A DNA stretch of 64,000 bases, taken from Paraphysoderma sedebokerense. Lineage: Eukaryota; Blastocladiomycota; Physodermatomycetes; Physodermatales; Physodermataceae. The stretch lies in assembly GCA_025602915.1 (NCBI GenBank), contig JAHLJZ010000016.1:248001-312000 (forward strand). Reading direction: 5' to 3'. Both the position numbers and the translations under genes were made by a program. Shown here piece by piece: positions 44,257-59,214 of the stretch. Under the pieces are notes generated by a model that saw nothing but the letters and a program-made list of their open reading frames with translations, had not been told where the DNA came from and did no database searches. How positions within the stretch are numbered: position 1 is the first letter of the stretch; every line of letters starts with the position of its first letter.

Positions 44257-44344
44257 ATATCTGTACATTCCGAAATATCGGTTTTATCGAATCTCGACAA
44301 CGACTAGGATTCAACCGAAATCACATCGACTTGACAAAACACAA
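44257..44344 (-). repeat. Right arm of the inverted repeat, in the kinase 5' leader
   Basis: It ends 39 bp before the kinase ATG at 44384, so it probably lies in the transcribed leader. Together with the left arm it could form a long stem if both are transcribed. Confidence 0.88.
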
Positions 44345-44383
44345 GATATATATTTAAATTCTCTTCTTCTTCACATCAAAACC

Positions 44384-47300
44384 ATGAAATCCTCTGATAA
44401 AAAGACGAAACGTAGCTCCGGTCTCGATATGTCGTCACCGCCCCAACCCCCTTCCCTTTCCCCTGCTACTCTCTCGTTAATCGGCCCTTTGAAACACCCA
44501 TTATTTAGACCCGGTAAAAGTTATGATTACAAGAACCGAAAAATGATTGGGAATTATATGCTTGGATCAACGATTGGTGCTGGAAGCATGGGTAAAGTAA
44601 AGGTCGCTGTCAGAATGGATACAAAAGAAAAGGTATGTGATTGGGTTATACGTTACACTCACTTCATCCTGTGATTATATTGCAGTAATGTTAACCAACA
44701 TTTCGGTTTGGTTTCAGTTCGCCGTTAAGATTATTCCACGGATACTTCCGCCGAATGTTCCACGAATGACCAAGCAAGAACAAGAAAGTGCTGAAAAGAG
44801 AATCGTCCGTGAAGCGTCTATTCTGTTCTTGTGTGACCATCCCCGTATGTTACCATTCATGTTTCCTCAATTGCGCTGCAGAACTTTGAATAGTTGTAAT
44901 ACCCTCATTTGTTCTTCATTTTAACCGTCTGTTTCTCATTGTTGCTAGATGTTGTCAAGCTACACGAAGTTATCGTATCCCCTAGCAATTACTACTTGTT
45001 TTTTGAATATGTGGATGGTGGCCAAATGCTAGACTACATTGTAACCAATGGTCGTCTGAGAGAACGTCATGCCAGGCGATTTGTCAGGCAACTTGTTTCC
45101 GCACTTGGTTCGTTTTTCTTCCTGTTCTTCAGTGACAGTCATTCTTCTTCTTACCTTCTCGCCTCTGTCTATTGCTAGAGTACATCCATTCCAACTCTAT
45201 TGTTCATCGAGACCTTAAAATCGAAAACATCCTCCTCACTTCATCCTCTACCATCAAACTCATTGATTTCGGTCTTTCCAATACCTTCTCCCCCTCCTCT
45301 CACCTCACTACATTTTGTGGCTCGCTCTACTTTGCCAGTCCCGAGTTACTGAATGCGAAACCTTATATTGGTCCTGAAGTTGATATTTGGAGTTTAGGCG
45401 TGATTACTTATGTCCTTGTGTGTGGAAAAGTACCGTTTGATGATCCGAATATGCCGAATTTGCATCTGAAAATCAAGAAGGGAGAAGTGGAATATCCGGG
45501 ATTTCTGAGTGACGGTACGTTGGTTTTGTGCTTTCTACTTGATCTTTTTCACTTTGTAATGCCGATTTGTAACTGATGTCCTCACCTTCTCCATTTTCCT
45601 GCCCTATCCTTCCGTTTAATCGTGCAACCAAAGAACTCCGGCAATTTCTCTCTCGTATGTTAACAGTCGAACCAAGCCTTCGCGCAAGTTTATCAGAATT
45701 AAAATCCCATCCATGGCTCAACAAAAATTACAGTTCTCCTCCCCGTTCTTTTCTACCTCCTCGAAATGCCATCTCACTGCAAGAAGGATTCGACAAAGAG
45801 ATTATCAAAAACATGGAAGGATTCGGGTTTGGCGATGTGGATGAAATAGAAGAAAAATTATGGGCTATACTGAGAGATAGACCTCATGGACATAGAAATG
45901 AATTTTCAAAAGGCGTGGCGAAATGTAACGGGAAGGATGCGTCGTTACCTCCACATCCAATACTTTCAATTTATGTTCTCGTCAAAGAGAAAATGGAATC
46001 AGAAGGTTACGTTTCACCAGTTCATTCTCAGTTTTCTTCTTCGACTTCTCTTCCTGGTACTTCCGGTCACAACTCTCATGGTCAAAATGATAATGGAAAC
46101 AAAGAAAATGAAGATAATGACCTACGAAGACTAGAAATATTGAAAAAAGGAGGAATGGCGGATTCAGGAACTAGCATAGATTTTGTTGCTTCTTCGGCGT
46201 CTTCATCGGACGAGGGGGAAGATTCCAGTATGGCCGATGTGGATAAAACCCGTGACAGGTCAAAAGACCAAGTAATCGGAAGCCACAAAATGCGATCATC
46301 GTCAACTCATGGGCAACCCCATTCAGGAGTAGCTGTTGCTTATCCTAACACTTCATCATCAGGAAACCAAACCTCCAATGTAGCTCATTCATCAACAAAT
46401 TATACATATCAAAGACCGACGCCGTGGGTTTCGAACCTCAATTCAACAGATGACTCTTCTCAATCTACCCCACCAACTCCATCGTCATCTAAATCTAGAC
46501 GACATTCACTTTCAGTCTCCAATATCAAATCTAAACTATTTACCTCGCCTACCCCTTCCTCTGTCTCCTCTTCCCATGAACTTTCTGATCCACAAGGTCA
46601 TCAACCAACCGAACAGTTCTCACAGGGGTCATGGAACGAAACAAAACCTTCTGCCTCGTTCTTGAGTCGACTTAAAAAATGGACAGTAGGAATGGTATTG
46701 TCGCCCGGATCGAATTCTAAATTATCAACGAAATCGAAATCAGATCGTCGGTTTTCGGTATCTTCTGTTTCTTCCATACAAATGCAAGATGACAGTCAAA
46801 CTACCAATGAACCAAGAAACGCGAGAAATAGATTTAGTGTTTCCATGTCGAATCCGTTCAATCGTAATTCAATTTCGTCACCTGCTCATTCTTCTACGTC
46901 GTTTTCTGGTTCCATGGCGCCACGAGATCCCAATAATCGGTATAGTTTTTCTAGTCTCCCACGACTACGAGACCATCGTCGAGATGAACACGCAATGGAT
47001 AAAGAAAATGATCCGAGGACCGTCAACATCAACGAAGATTATAATGGTGAGAGGACCAATGCCCAAGAAGGCAATGAGTCCGGGAAAAAGAAGAAAAAGA
47101 ATGGAGTCATAAATTTATCGTTGTTAAAGTTCACAAAATATTCATCAAACGGTTCTCATTCCGGCCACTCTAATTCCTCTTCTTCCAATCAATCCAACAA
47201 CTTTGAAAAATCCGGAAAACTCAAACGAAAACCGGTATCAATGATTGACTACGGATACGAATACTCTCCGTCTGCTGTTATTCCTTCTCCCTCTTCACCT

Positions 47301-47657
47301 CACATTTCAAACCTAGAGTCACCATCACAACCACCATCTACTTACTCTGGTGCCTCCAAATCGTTAAGAACAACACAAACCTCTCGAAACAGGTACAGTT
47401 GTAACCCATCCATCGAAACACGATCAACATCATCATTATCGTTATCGTATTCTTCTACGTCGATGCACCATCATCATCAATATCAATCTCGGTTTGATCA
47501 GAATCAATTAAATTCTCAAACGGGGTTTACAAATGGTACACATTCTACGGCTAGTTTTCGCTCACCATTCGCATCGTCGTCTTTGAATCGAAAGAAAATT
47601 GAAGAAAAAAGTTTTAACCTCTCCATTGGAAGTTTCTTTGGAACGAAACATAAATAA
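44384..47657 (+). CDS. KIN1: KIN1/MARK-like Ser/Thr protein kinase
   Basis: Five exons (44384-44632, 44718-44844, 44949-45107, 45179-45514, 45634-47657) give 964 residues. The kinase domain has all key elements: [11 protein letters not shown] (P-loop), FAVKII (Lys), [11 protein letters not shown] (catalytic loop), [20 protein letters not shown] (activation and P+1 loops) and VDIWSLGV. An IPR after RPHGHRNEF resembles the post-kinase segment of Kin1. The large last exon encodes about 550 Ser/Asn/Thr-rich residues. It ends [14 protein letters not shown], and I see no C-terminal KA1 membrane-binding domain, which Kin1 normally has. Kin1 kinases control cell polarity and exocytosis. The third intron uses a GTTCGT donor and the last acceptor is AAG. 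Confidence 0.9.
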
Positions 47658-48515
47658 GTCTAAACTAGAAACTCGAAATTAAATGGTGAATACGAGGATC
47701 TTTTCTTTGCTTCGGAAACATTATCGTTCATCCTTTTGCAAAATATCATCGCGGTCGGTGAATATCCTTTCTCGATTTCTTTATTTTTATATCATGTATA
47801 ATACTGGGTGGGTTCAAGGAAAAACGAACAAAATCAAAACTCAATAGTTTGTAGTGACGTACTAAATCAGTCTGTTAACCCTGTCGATCCAAAATTCTTG
47901 GAGATCACTTCTTCCGTGTTTTCTCAACTTTATATTTACCCTTCACTTCTCCCTTCTCTTGCTTACTTTGTTGATTCTTCAGATTTGCTTTATGGTTTTT
48001 ATGTTAGCGAAAATATGGTAATAGATACCCACTAATAATGTAGTCATAAACTTTACAATAAACCACCACTTTCATCAACAACTTTAACAGGTCTCATTCG
48101 CAATTTACAACCACCCAACCAACCAAAGAATGATAACAGAATAAACAAATAGACAAACAACAACAATGGATTTTTTTTGGTACGGGTTATTACATTACAA
48201 ATTTGTATAACTAACTGCTATCGGTGACTACGATACTAACTTTACAAGTTACCTACATAGTATTCAGTAACGGATTGAACGAATTTCACTAACACTAACA
48301 ATGCAGCTATTTCAGTTACACTCAGCAAATTTAAAACAAACAGTTAAATGACAATAACATGTTACAGTGATATGGGTAATGATGACTAGAAAGTACGAAT
48401 GTCATTATGAGGAGGTACTATGTACAGTGACCTCGTTTTTTTTATACAACTAAGAGACGGGTAGTGGGGTATTGGTATAGATTTGTGAGGTAAGAATTGA
48501 GAGGAAAAGTATTGA
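47658..48515. other. Convergent 3' region
   Basis: AT-rich; 3' UTRs of the kinase and the minus-strand basic protein. The short plus frame at 47808-48035 has no support. Confidence 0.45.
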
Positions 48516-49669
48516 TTATATTGATTTTTTGATAGCATTGGTGATATGTTTCTTTAGTTTTGCTTTTTGCAATTTGGGGGTTTGTTTTTTGAGTTGACGC
48601 GATCGTTTGGTTGACTTGTTGGATCGATTTTTGGCATTGGTTTTCTTGGAGGTTTTGGAGGTTGATTTGGATTGTTTGATTGGGGCGGGATTAGATGATG
48701 TTGATGGCAATGTTGGATTGTCGATGTTAGGAATCATAGATGACAATTGATCGTCAATGGGTGGGGTAGAAGCAGGGGGAGTAGATTCACATGCGATAGA
48801 CGAAGAAGAAGGTTCATTGATATCAATGAATTCTTTGTAGAATTGAGTAATGGCTTCAAGGTGAGGTGATAAACTTGATGGAAGTTGAGGTTTTGATTCG
48901 AGTTTTGCAGCATGATTTGACGCTTGGTTTACACAACCTGGGTATGGGTCAACCGGTGGAATGGTAGCTTGACGACGACGATGTAACTTCATCGCTTTGG
49001 AGTCTAACCTTTGATTAGGGAGAGCTGGCAACGAGGCGAGGGAAGAATCGCTATGACACAAGGCTTGGATTGGAGATTCATCCAAAGATGTTGACACAGA
49101 TTGAGTAGCTATCAGTGTAGGATCGTGGTACGACACGGGAAACTGGAAACCAAAGAAAGCATTTGGATAGTCCTTGTGCAAGGAGAAGTCACGATCCATT
49201 GGTGTTACTGGGGGAGATGGCAGTACATGCGATGGAAAACCTGAAGTCAAATGAGCTGGAAGAGGGAAGGCGAAATAATCGACGGGGAGGATATCGAAAT
49301 CATGATGGGGAATAAAGTTGGGAGTGAAAGGTGGCAGCAGAGACGTGAAAGATGTTGAATCAAAGAATTCGACGTATTGTGGCACCAGAGGCATTGAATC
49401 GCATTGATTGTAGTCGTCCGTAAATGATGAGATAGGAGGAGCATCCAAAGGTAAATCGTGCACATGAGGGAGTAACAACTGAGCGAAAATGTCATCTTGC
49501 ATTGGATGTATTGCTATTTTGTTTGAGAAACGTTAGATCAGCATATTTGAAAGATAGCGACAATGGATCATCGCATGCAATCTGCATGATACTTACTGCT
49601 CATTGATACGGAAGCGTCCTGTGGTGAGAAAGGGGTGCCGGGAAAAGCCATGGAAAGGTGCGAGTTCAT
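48516..49669 (-). CDS. Disordered protein with a basic C-terminal tail
   Basis: Exons 49669-49597 and 49513-48516 join in frame (GTAAGT donor, TAG acceptor) to 356 residues. The first 270 residues are Pro/Ser/Asp/Phe-rich (SPPVTPMD, PIDDQLSS) with many SP/TP sites, and the last 60 are very Lys/Arg/Ser-rich (KSTSKTSKKTNAKNRSNKST). No folded domain, signal peptide or membrane helix is visible. The acidic-aromatic start and basic end would suit a transcription cofactor or regulator, but that is inference. It lies upstream of and in line with the homeodomain gene, 1.5 kb away. Confidence 0.65.
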
Positions 49670-51136
49670 GCTGTGGATATATCTTCTTAATGTCGTCTTG
49701 ATCTGTATTTGTGGTGTTGTATCTGTATTTTTTCATCAAGGGGAGGGCACTGGCCTTTAAATATTTTTCAATTCATCCGCTCGATATAGGAACATCACTT
49801 CACATTGCTAGATAAATTCCACTCTTCAAGGGCTGGACCCAGGATCGGTTTTCTCGAAGAGTATTGTTGCGGGAATAAGCCGAGAATGATACAAACGAAG
49901 GAAGGAATCCTGGTATTGTTACATGAGCCGAGAACTCGTTTAAAACATTGGAACGTGGGCATCATTCTCAGTCGACAGGGAGTGACAATGGGGATACCAA
50001 GCCGCGATGTGTTCTATCCGCCGTAGATGAGCGTAGATGAAATTGATACATACTGACACCTTGAGTGATCGAGTGGAAATGGTATTGTCGCTGATGACAA
50101 CTACATCATTCCGCACCTTCTCCTCGTTCCGCAATACATCAGCAATACATCTACAATAGCATTCGAGGCACGATGATGTACCACTCAAAGTAGATTCTCA
50201 GCTGTTATTCACGCAGTTGAGCGGGCAATATCCACATAGCAATGTAATACACATAACACAATGCTCTAGACCTACATTCTCACTCAGTTAAACTTCACTC
50301 CTAATAAATGTGATTGGCGACTCTGAGCTAAAGACCCTCGGCACTCCCTCGGCGCCGGTGGCAACTGAGTCATGGGTAGCACAAATCTGAGGTCAATTTG
50401 GCACAAATGAATAGTACAAGTCAACATATCATAATATACCAATGTGTTTGACAACTGATTGATGGCATCTGGCAACAAAACAGTGCCTTTAGGGATCAGA
50501 ATTCATCCGACACAATCTGGATATTGACGTGAATCGTGATAACATGTATCCATTCAAAGATCCATCATCGCGCCAACTTGAGGTGGGGCCTGGACATGTC
50601 TGGACTCTCTGAATCACCGTGGGAGTCTCTGACACTCTCTGCATCACTTGCCATGTTCAATTGCCTCTGTATTGCCTTCTTATAGATGAACGGTGAGTAA
50701 ATCAGACTCTGACAAAAATCCCATCAAATTCCCTCCTCGCTGATTTCCCCTGTGGCGCGTTCACTCTGTGTGCCGATGCGATTAGGTTCACCCATCGGAT
50801 GACCCGCATCTGATCCGGCGAGAAACACTTTATTTCTCCATCTGTGATTCTGTTCACTGATATGGGCTGTGGCTGTGGTGATTGAAATGCAAACAAACAA
50901 GAGTTTGAACGAGTTGTTCGTCTGCTGCAAACATTGGCGCTCAGATATTGACACAGTTGGTATCCGCAGAGTAAGTCCATGGTAAACCATTCCTTCAGCT
51001 TTGATATATTCAGATCAAAGGGTGCAATGAAAAAATAGTGGCTAATTTAAGCAATGTGTGTTTAGCAAGGATATATTAAATAGATAATCTACAGCTCATA
51101 ACAAGCTCGAATGACCGTTACTGTTAATTCTTGTAT
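49670..51136. promoter_or_regulatory. Long non-coding interval upstream of the basic protein
   Basis: About 1.5 kb without a supported gene, the longest such stretch in the window. Short frames on both strands (for example 49805-50026 plus and 50702-50990 minus) have no family support and no splice structure. It probably holds the promoter of the gene at 49669 and the 3' end of the homeodomain gene. Its length suggests complex control. Confidence 0.4.
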
Positions 51137-52642
51137 TTACAAACTTTCCAAAATTTTGTCTTGAAATATATCTAAACCTAATGGTACATCAAAGTTGAAA
51201 TCGGCTGGTAATCCAAGAATATCGTAAATATTGTCTGCGGAATTTCTTCGTTTCTTTAATTGCGGTTGCTCTCCGTTGTTGAGCTTAGCAGGCAAAGAAT
51301 TGGATCTGGGTCTTCTTGAGCTTTCAGATTCGTCATTCGCTAAGGTACGTTTAAGTGGGTTCATGGAAGGTGATTTCACGGAAGAAATTGAGGGATGGAA
51401 GTGAGTAGCTGTAGATGAGTGAGGAGGGGAAGGCAAAAATGATGTTGGGGAAGGCAAAAATGATGTTGCTCCGAAAAGTGGTTCATTCAAGTCGTCTGTT
51501 AAACCAGATGGCAAGAACTCCAAAGAAGCCGACATCGAAGGAGTCGGTGAGGAAGTGACGCTAGCGTTAAAAAGTGATGAAACATCATTGAGTGCTTCAA
51601 TGAGTGAAGATGTGGACGATAACAGAACGTCCTGGCGGATGGCACTAGATTTCAAGTCTTTCTTTCCTTCGGGAACGGTGCAATCGGAAAAGAAGGCAAC
51701 ATTGGGGCCATATTGCTGATCATTGGGATTGAGTGGAGGGGACGGAATGATGGTGACTGAAGTCGAGCCATTGGCTAATAATGAGAATTCAATGGTGATA
51801 AGTCACTCTGCACAAACTGGAATGGGAATTGAATGTCTTATGAACTTACCAATGATGTCGGTTTCATTTGTAAATTCCAAAAAGTTTTGGACAACTTGAA
51901 CATCATTGATCACCGATTGCTTTTCCGGCTGAAGTTTATCTGAGGTTGCTTGGGCCTTTGCGGGTGTCATTGCCGGAGTTGGCAAAGGCAAAGGAGCAGC
52001 CATTGGAATCATTGCAGGATTATATTGAGGAAGGGGATAGAGAGAGGTTGGATAACCAGGATATAGAGGACGTTGATATGTTGGGGCAATTGGCATGGCT
52101 GGTTTGATGGGGGCGGGAGCTAATCTGGCTGAGTGCTGGTATAATCTGCCTATGGTTTCCTGAGAGAGAAACGGTTTTGAGAGTTGAGGGGAGGTTTGTT
52201 GGACGGTGGAGGTGGTTGTTGAAACATCGAATGTTCCCTTTTTCAATTTCGCTCTCCTATTTTGGAGTGAAAGAAGCCAAAGTTAGCTTTTGCCGCTGCT
52301 CAGATAATAGGTCTTTCAATGGACATACCTGTTTTGAAACCAAATTTGGATGCTTCTTGGAGTCATGTTCAACTGTTTGGCCAAAGCATTCCTCAACAAC
52401 ACATTCGGACGCTGAGTAGTGCGCTCAAAGACCTCATTCAAAATACTAGTCTCCTCGGGGCTTAATCTTCTGCGGCGCTTCGGTTCGAGACCTCCGGCCG
52501 TGTCGTTCGAAGCGGAGGAAAAAACGTCGTCGTCGTCAAAGAAAACCATCTCTGAAGGCAGAGATTGCTGCGACAATTGCGACATGATGTTTTGATTGAG
52601 GGCGAACATCCAACTAGGTTCTAAGCGATAGCAGTGAGTCAA
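51137..52642 (-). CDS. Homeodomain transcription factor
   Basis: Exons 52642-52329, 52256-51850 and 51774-51137 give 452 residues; MFALNQNIMSQ at 52609 is another possible start. A homeodomain spans about residues 54-110: RRRRLSPEETSILNEVFERT, NVLLRNALAKQLNMTPRSIQIWFQNRRAKLKKG. The third helix WFQNRRAK is diagnostic and is split by the first intron. The acidic, aspartate-rich run before it (FFDDDDVFSS) and the Pro/Ser/Thr-rich tail suit an activator. The tail holds an acidic-aromatic end (FNFDVPLGLDIF) and a basic KKRR patch usable for nuclear import. In fungi such factors regulate development and mating or morphogenesis; the exact subfamily is not clear. Confidence 0.92.
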
Positions 52643-53353
52643 CGTTCAAAGCACAGATCAATGTCGTCTTTATATGCTCTGGATAGTAACACGACACGAC
52701 CACAAAAGAATAGGAGCGCGCCGGACGAAAATAGAAACAGCGACATCACGCTTTAGCATCATTCGCTCCTTCCGCACAATGTGATTCGTCCCTTGCGACA
52801 ATGGAATACAATCGGGTTTGTCTCATCTTCTGGAAGTGACAGAATAGGACAGAATACAGGAAATCTCGGCCGGCCAATCTCCTGAACTTTGTGTGTGTCA
52901 CTTGTCAGAAAAAAGTCATTTTCGTGGCTGGGGCTTGATCAGTTGATGTCAACCCCATAGAGACCAGTTATCGTTCTGTATCATTCCCCAGCGATGGTTT
53001 AATTGCCTATGTGGAATTTTTAGTGGCCATATGTCTCTACGCATTTGCCAGTATGGTGTATGTGATGAGTCAATGTCAAATTAAGCACCAGCCACTCTAA
53101 ATTCTAGAATGTAAAGCATGACTATCACTGTAGAAATCACACAACCAACTCTTATCATGTATAGGAGAAAGTAGTACAACGAGATGTATGTATGGTTGTG
53201 ATTTTGTTTAATCAATCAATTCACTATTTGATGGAATTGCCACGGACTTTTGAATCATTGATTGCAAGCTTGCAACCGTAGAAAACAAGTCAAAAATAAA
53301 ATTTACATTCGACCATTTAAAAAATACATTTTGCGGAATACCAATACTTAAAA
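52643..53353. promoter_or_regulatory. Divergent promoter of the homeodomain and MMAB genes
   Basis: No gene seen; the minus frame at 53208-53480 overlaps the start of MMAB exon 1 and has no support. Confidence 0.4.
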
Positions 53354-54690
53354 ATGTATCCACTCTTTTCCTCATACATGAACAGGATATCGCATAGTTT
53401 ACATCGATCGATTTATTCATCACATCATCTGTCGCTTTCCCGGATACCTCGACGAGTGAAAACAGATAGAATCGTTTCAACTAGACTTTTACAAACATCG
53501 GTTCAAATGTTAAATGTAACTATTTCTATACTAATATTTAATAAGGATCTATTAATATGATAGTATATGTGCAACCCTTGAGTCCACTTAAAATCATTGC
53601 TCGATTTACTCGAATTGTCGCTGTTACAAATGTCGTCACACATCGAGTTAACTCAATCTACAAATCTATTTACATTTTTTGCAAAAACAGGTTGAATCTC
53701 CTTCTCCGTCTAAAACGACAGCTGAACCTCGACGTATAAAAATATATACTAAAACTGGAGATAAAGGATCATCATCGTTATTTACCGGAGATAGAAAACC
53801 AAAAGATGACTTGATTTTTGAAGCGTTAGGGACTACTGATGAACTTAGTAGTGTTATTGGGTATGTAATTTCTCTCTAAATAATAGCCTAAACATCAAAC
53901 ATTGTCCAGACAACTTAAAGTTGTGTTTGGAAAAGTTTTTTTTTTGAAGCGCCAAAAGTCCTAATGATGTTGTACTAATGATCCTTCACCTCTCATTCCG
54001 TAATCCTCATAGCCTTGCCCGAGATTTCTGTATAGACAAAAACAATACAACTTTGAATCAACAATTAGAACAGGTTGATTCGCTACTTAATCATCATCAG
54101 CTCATTCCGTTTAACGGTCCTGACAATGACTCTCGTTTCGTAGATCCAATGTTTACTACAAGATATTGGTTCCAATATTGCTACACCACGGAATCTAGCC
54201 AGTGAAGCTCACCTAAGTACTGTCATTGTTTTCTACTTATTATAGGAGATGAGATGTACTGATGTCAACTTTCGCATAATTCGTAGAACGAACGGAATTT
54301 GATCCGGACGGTTCATTAACTTCCACACTAGAAACCTGGATTGACGAAATGGACGGCGAACTGGAACCGTTAAGAAATTTCATTCTACCGGTATGTTTAC
54401 CCCCATCTAAAACTCAATATGAGCTTCACCAAATATTGATAAACCTTCTCTATTCGCTGTTTTGTGTGCAGAGTGGTGGTAAATCAGGAAGCACACTTCA
54501 CTTGGCCCGTTCCATATGTCGTCGTGCAGAACGTCGAGTAGTGCCATTAGTGCAAGTAGGATCCGCGAGTGAGTCTGTTGGAAGATATTTAAATAGATTG
54601 AGTGATTATTTGTTTACAGCTGCGAGATGGGTCTCAATGAAGGAAGGAAGAAAAGAAGTAGTATATACGAGGATTAAATCTATGAAATAA
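53354..54690 (+). CDS. MMAB: ATP:cob(I)alamin adenosyltransferase, mitochondrial (PduO type)
   Basis: Six exons (53354-53515, 53691-53860, 54013-54073, 54144-54216, 54287-54390, 54472-54690) give 262 residues. It transfers the adenosyl group of ATP to cobalamin to make the cofactor of methylmalonyl-CoA mutase. Exon 1 ([20 protein letters not shown]) is Arg/Ser/His-rich with no acids, a mitochondrial presequence. The PduO-type motifs are [77 protein letters not shown] (Arg cluster binding ATP) and [14 protein letters not shown]-like [12 protein letters not shown]. It lies divergent from the homeodomain gene. Such enzymes are absent from most Dikarya but known from early fungi with B12 use. Confidence 0.95.
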
Positions 54691-54899
54691 AGTCCAGGTT
54701 GTTATAGCATGGAATTAAGTCATTGGGAATAGATTGCTAATAAAGTTTCTATATGTATTCTACTAAACTTGGCCCAACGCAGAGCATATTAATGAATAAA
54801 TAAAACACAATTCTTTAAACCTGTGGTTGACATTTCTACAATTTTAAAATATCACTCCCGTACCTTTATCCAATTACCAGTTACTCCACTACCTAATCC

Positions 54900-58110
<3,211 letters not shown>

Positions 58111-58226
58111 GAATTGGGAGTGGAAGGTCCAAAAATAGACTTTGCTGGATGTATTGCATTCCCATCGGTTGATACTTGATTCTTATTCTGAAGGAATACT
58201 ACAATAGTCATACAATGGCCCGATGT

Positions 58227-58493
58227 TCAAAGGTGGCGAAGAGAGAGGGGTTGGGCCATTCGAGATTGACGGACGTGAAGAAGGCAATGATCAGGATGCT
58301 CGTTGACATAATAATTAATCGGCACTCTCATAATGTGTTCAACATGACCGAATAGGGCATTGTAATCCTGAACTAAGTTTTCAATCGTCGAAGCTTTAAA
58401 ATGACAACATTGCAGATAGCAAAGCACTGGAAATCCAGAGTCCAGAGATGCCCCTTCTTTAATTGCGCAGATACAGCCTTCTTTCGATTCCAT
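58227..58493 (-). CDS. Possible small ORF upstream of GH31 copy 1
   Basis: An 88-codon minus frame with ATG start (MESKEGCICAIKEGASLDSG) ends 117 bp upstream of the GH31 start. It is Cys/His-rich with no recognised family. It may be a small gene, part of a missing upstream exon, or chance. Confidence 0.25.
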   Translation of the reverse strand: MESKEGCICAIKEGASLDSGFPVLCYLQCCHFKASTIENLVQDYNALFGHVEHIMRVPINYYVNEHPDHCLLHVRQSRMAQPLSLRHL

Positions 58494-58529
58494 TCAATAG
58501 TAGAAAGTGCTCAAAAACATATATATATA

Positions 58530-58764
58530 ACTCGGATATAATCCCTCGGTTCATCATGAATCGGAACAAAGTGAAAATACCGCATCGATTCCTTCATCAA
58601 CACTGCCCTTAGCAAAGATGCGCGAATCTCTGAGTGACAAACCTGTTCAGATGGAAATAAATAGTGTATCTAATTTTGTAGATAATTCATTTCGGCAATT
58701 TGATGAGGTACCTGATGAATTTATACAAATATTTCCGAAATCGCCAAAAAACAATGAAGGTTAA
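58530..58764 (+). other. Protein-like plus-strand open stretch
   Basis: Open for about 78 codons to a TAA at 58762; the first ATG is at 58618, so 48 residues if it starts there. Composition is coding-like and acidic (DNSFRQFDEVPDEFIQIFPK). No splice acceptor or family is recognised; a small gene or a final exon is possible. Confidence 0.3.
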
Positions 58765-59214
58765 TTGTCGGGTACTCCGACTATTCATATTTGGTGACAA
58801 TTGATTTGCTGAATCATAAGGCTACTATGAAGAAATTACTACAAATGCATCATTTAAATTGAACCACTACATCCGAGTTCGTTGTTTTGCCTTACTGCAT
58901 CTCAAATTCGTTATAAAGATCTCATCACAATTCCATTGTCAGCAGTTATCGTTAAGCTTCTAGTTTAATCCTAAAAATAGAAATAACACGAAATCACAGC
59001 CACTGATCAAAGCAGCTAAGTGATGCGGCACAGCCAAGCAGAGATTAACCCTTTTTACATGACGACGATGATATATAAGTAGCTATAACTTCCTCTTAAT
59101 TGGGAGTAAATCCTTCTGACGTCATCCTCTTATCCCTCTATCCTTATAACTACACCAAACATCCCATATCCTAGATTTATTTCCCATCGCACCATCTAGT
59201 TGTAAAAATCAAAA
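58765..59214. promoter_or_regulatory. Promoter of the SOD-like gene
   Basis: AT-rich; no ORF. A TATATAAG box lies near 59,072, and a CT-rich run is near 59,130. Confidence 0.45.
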
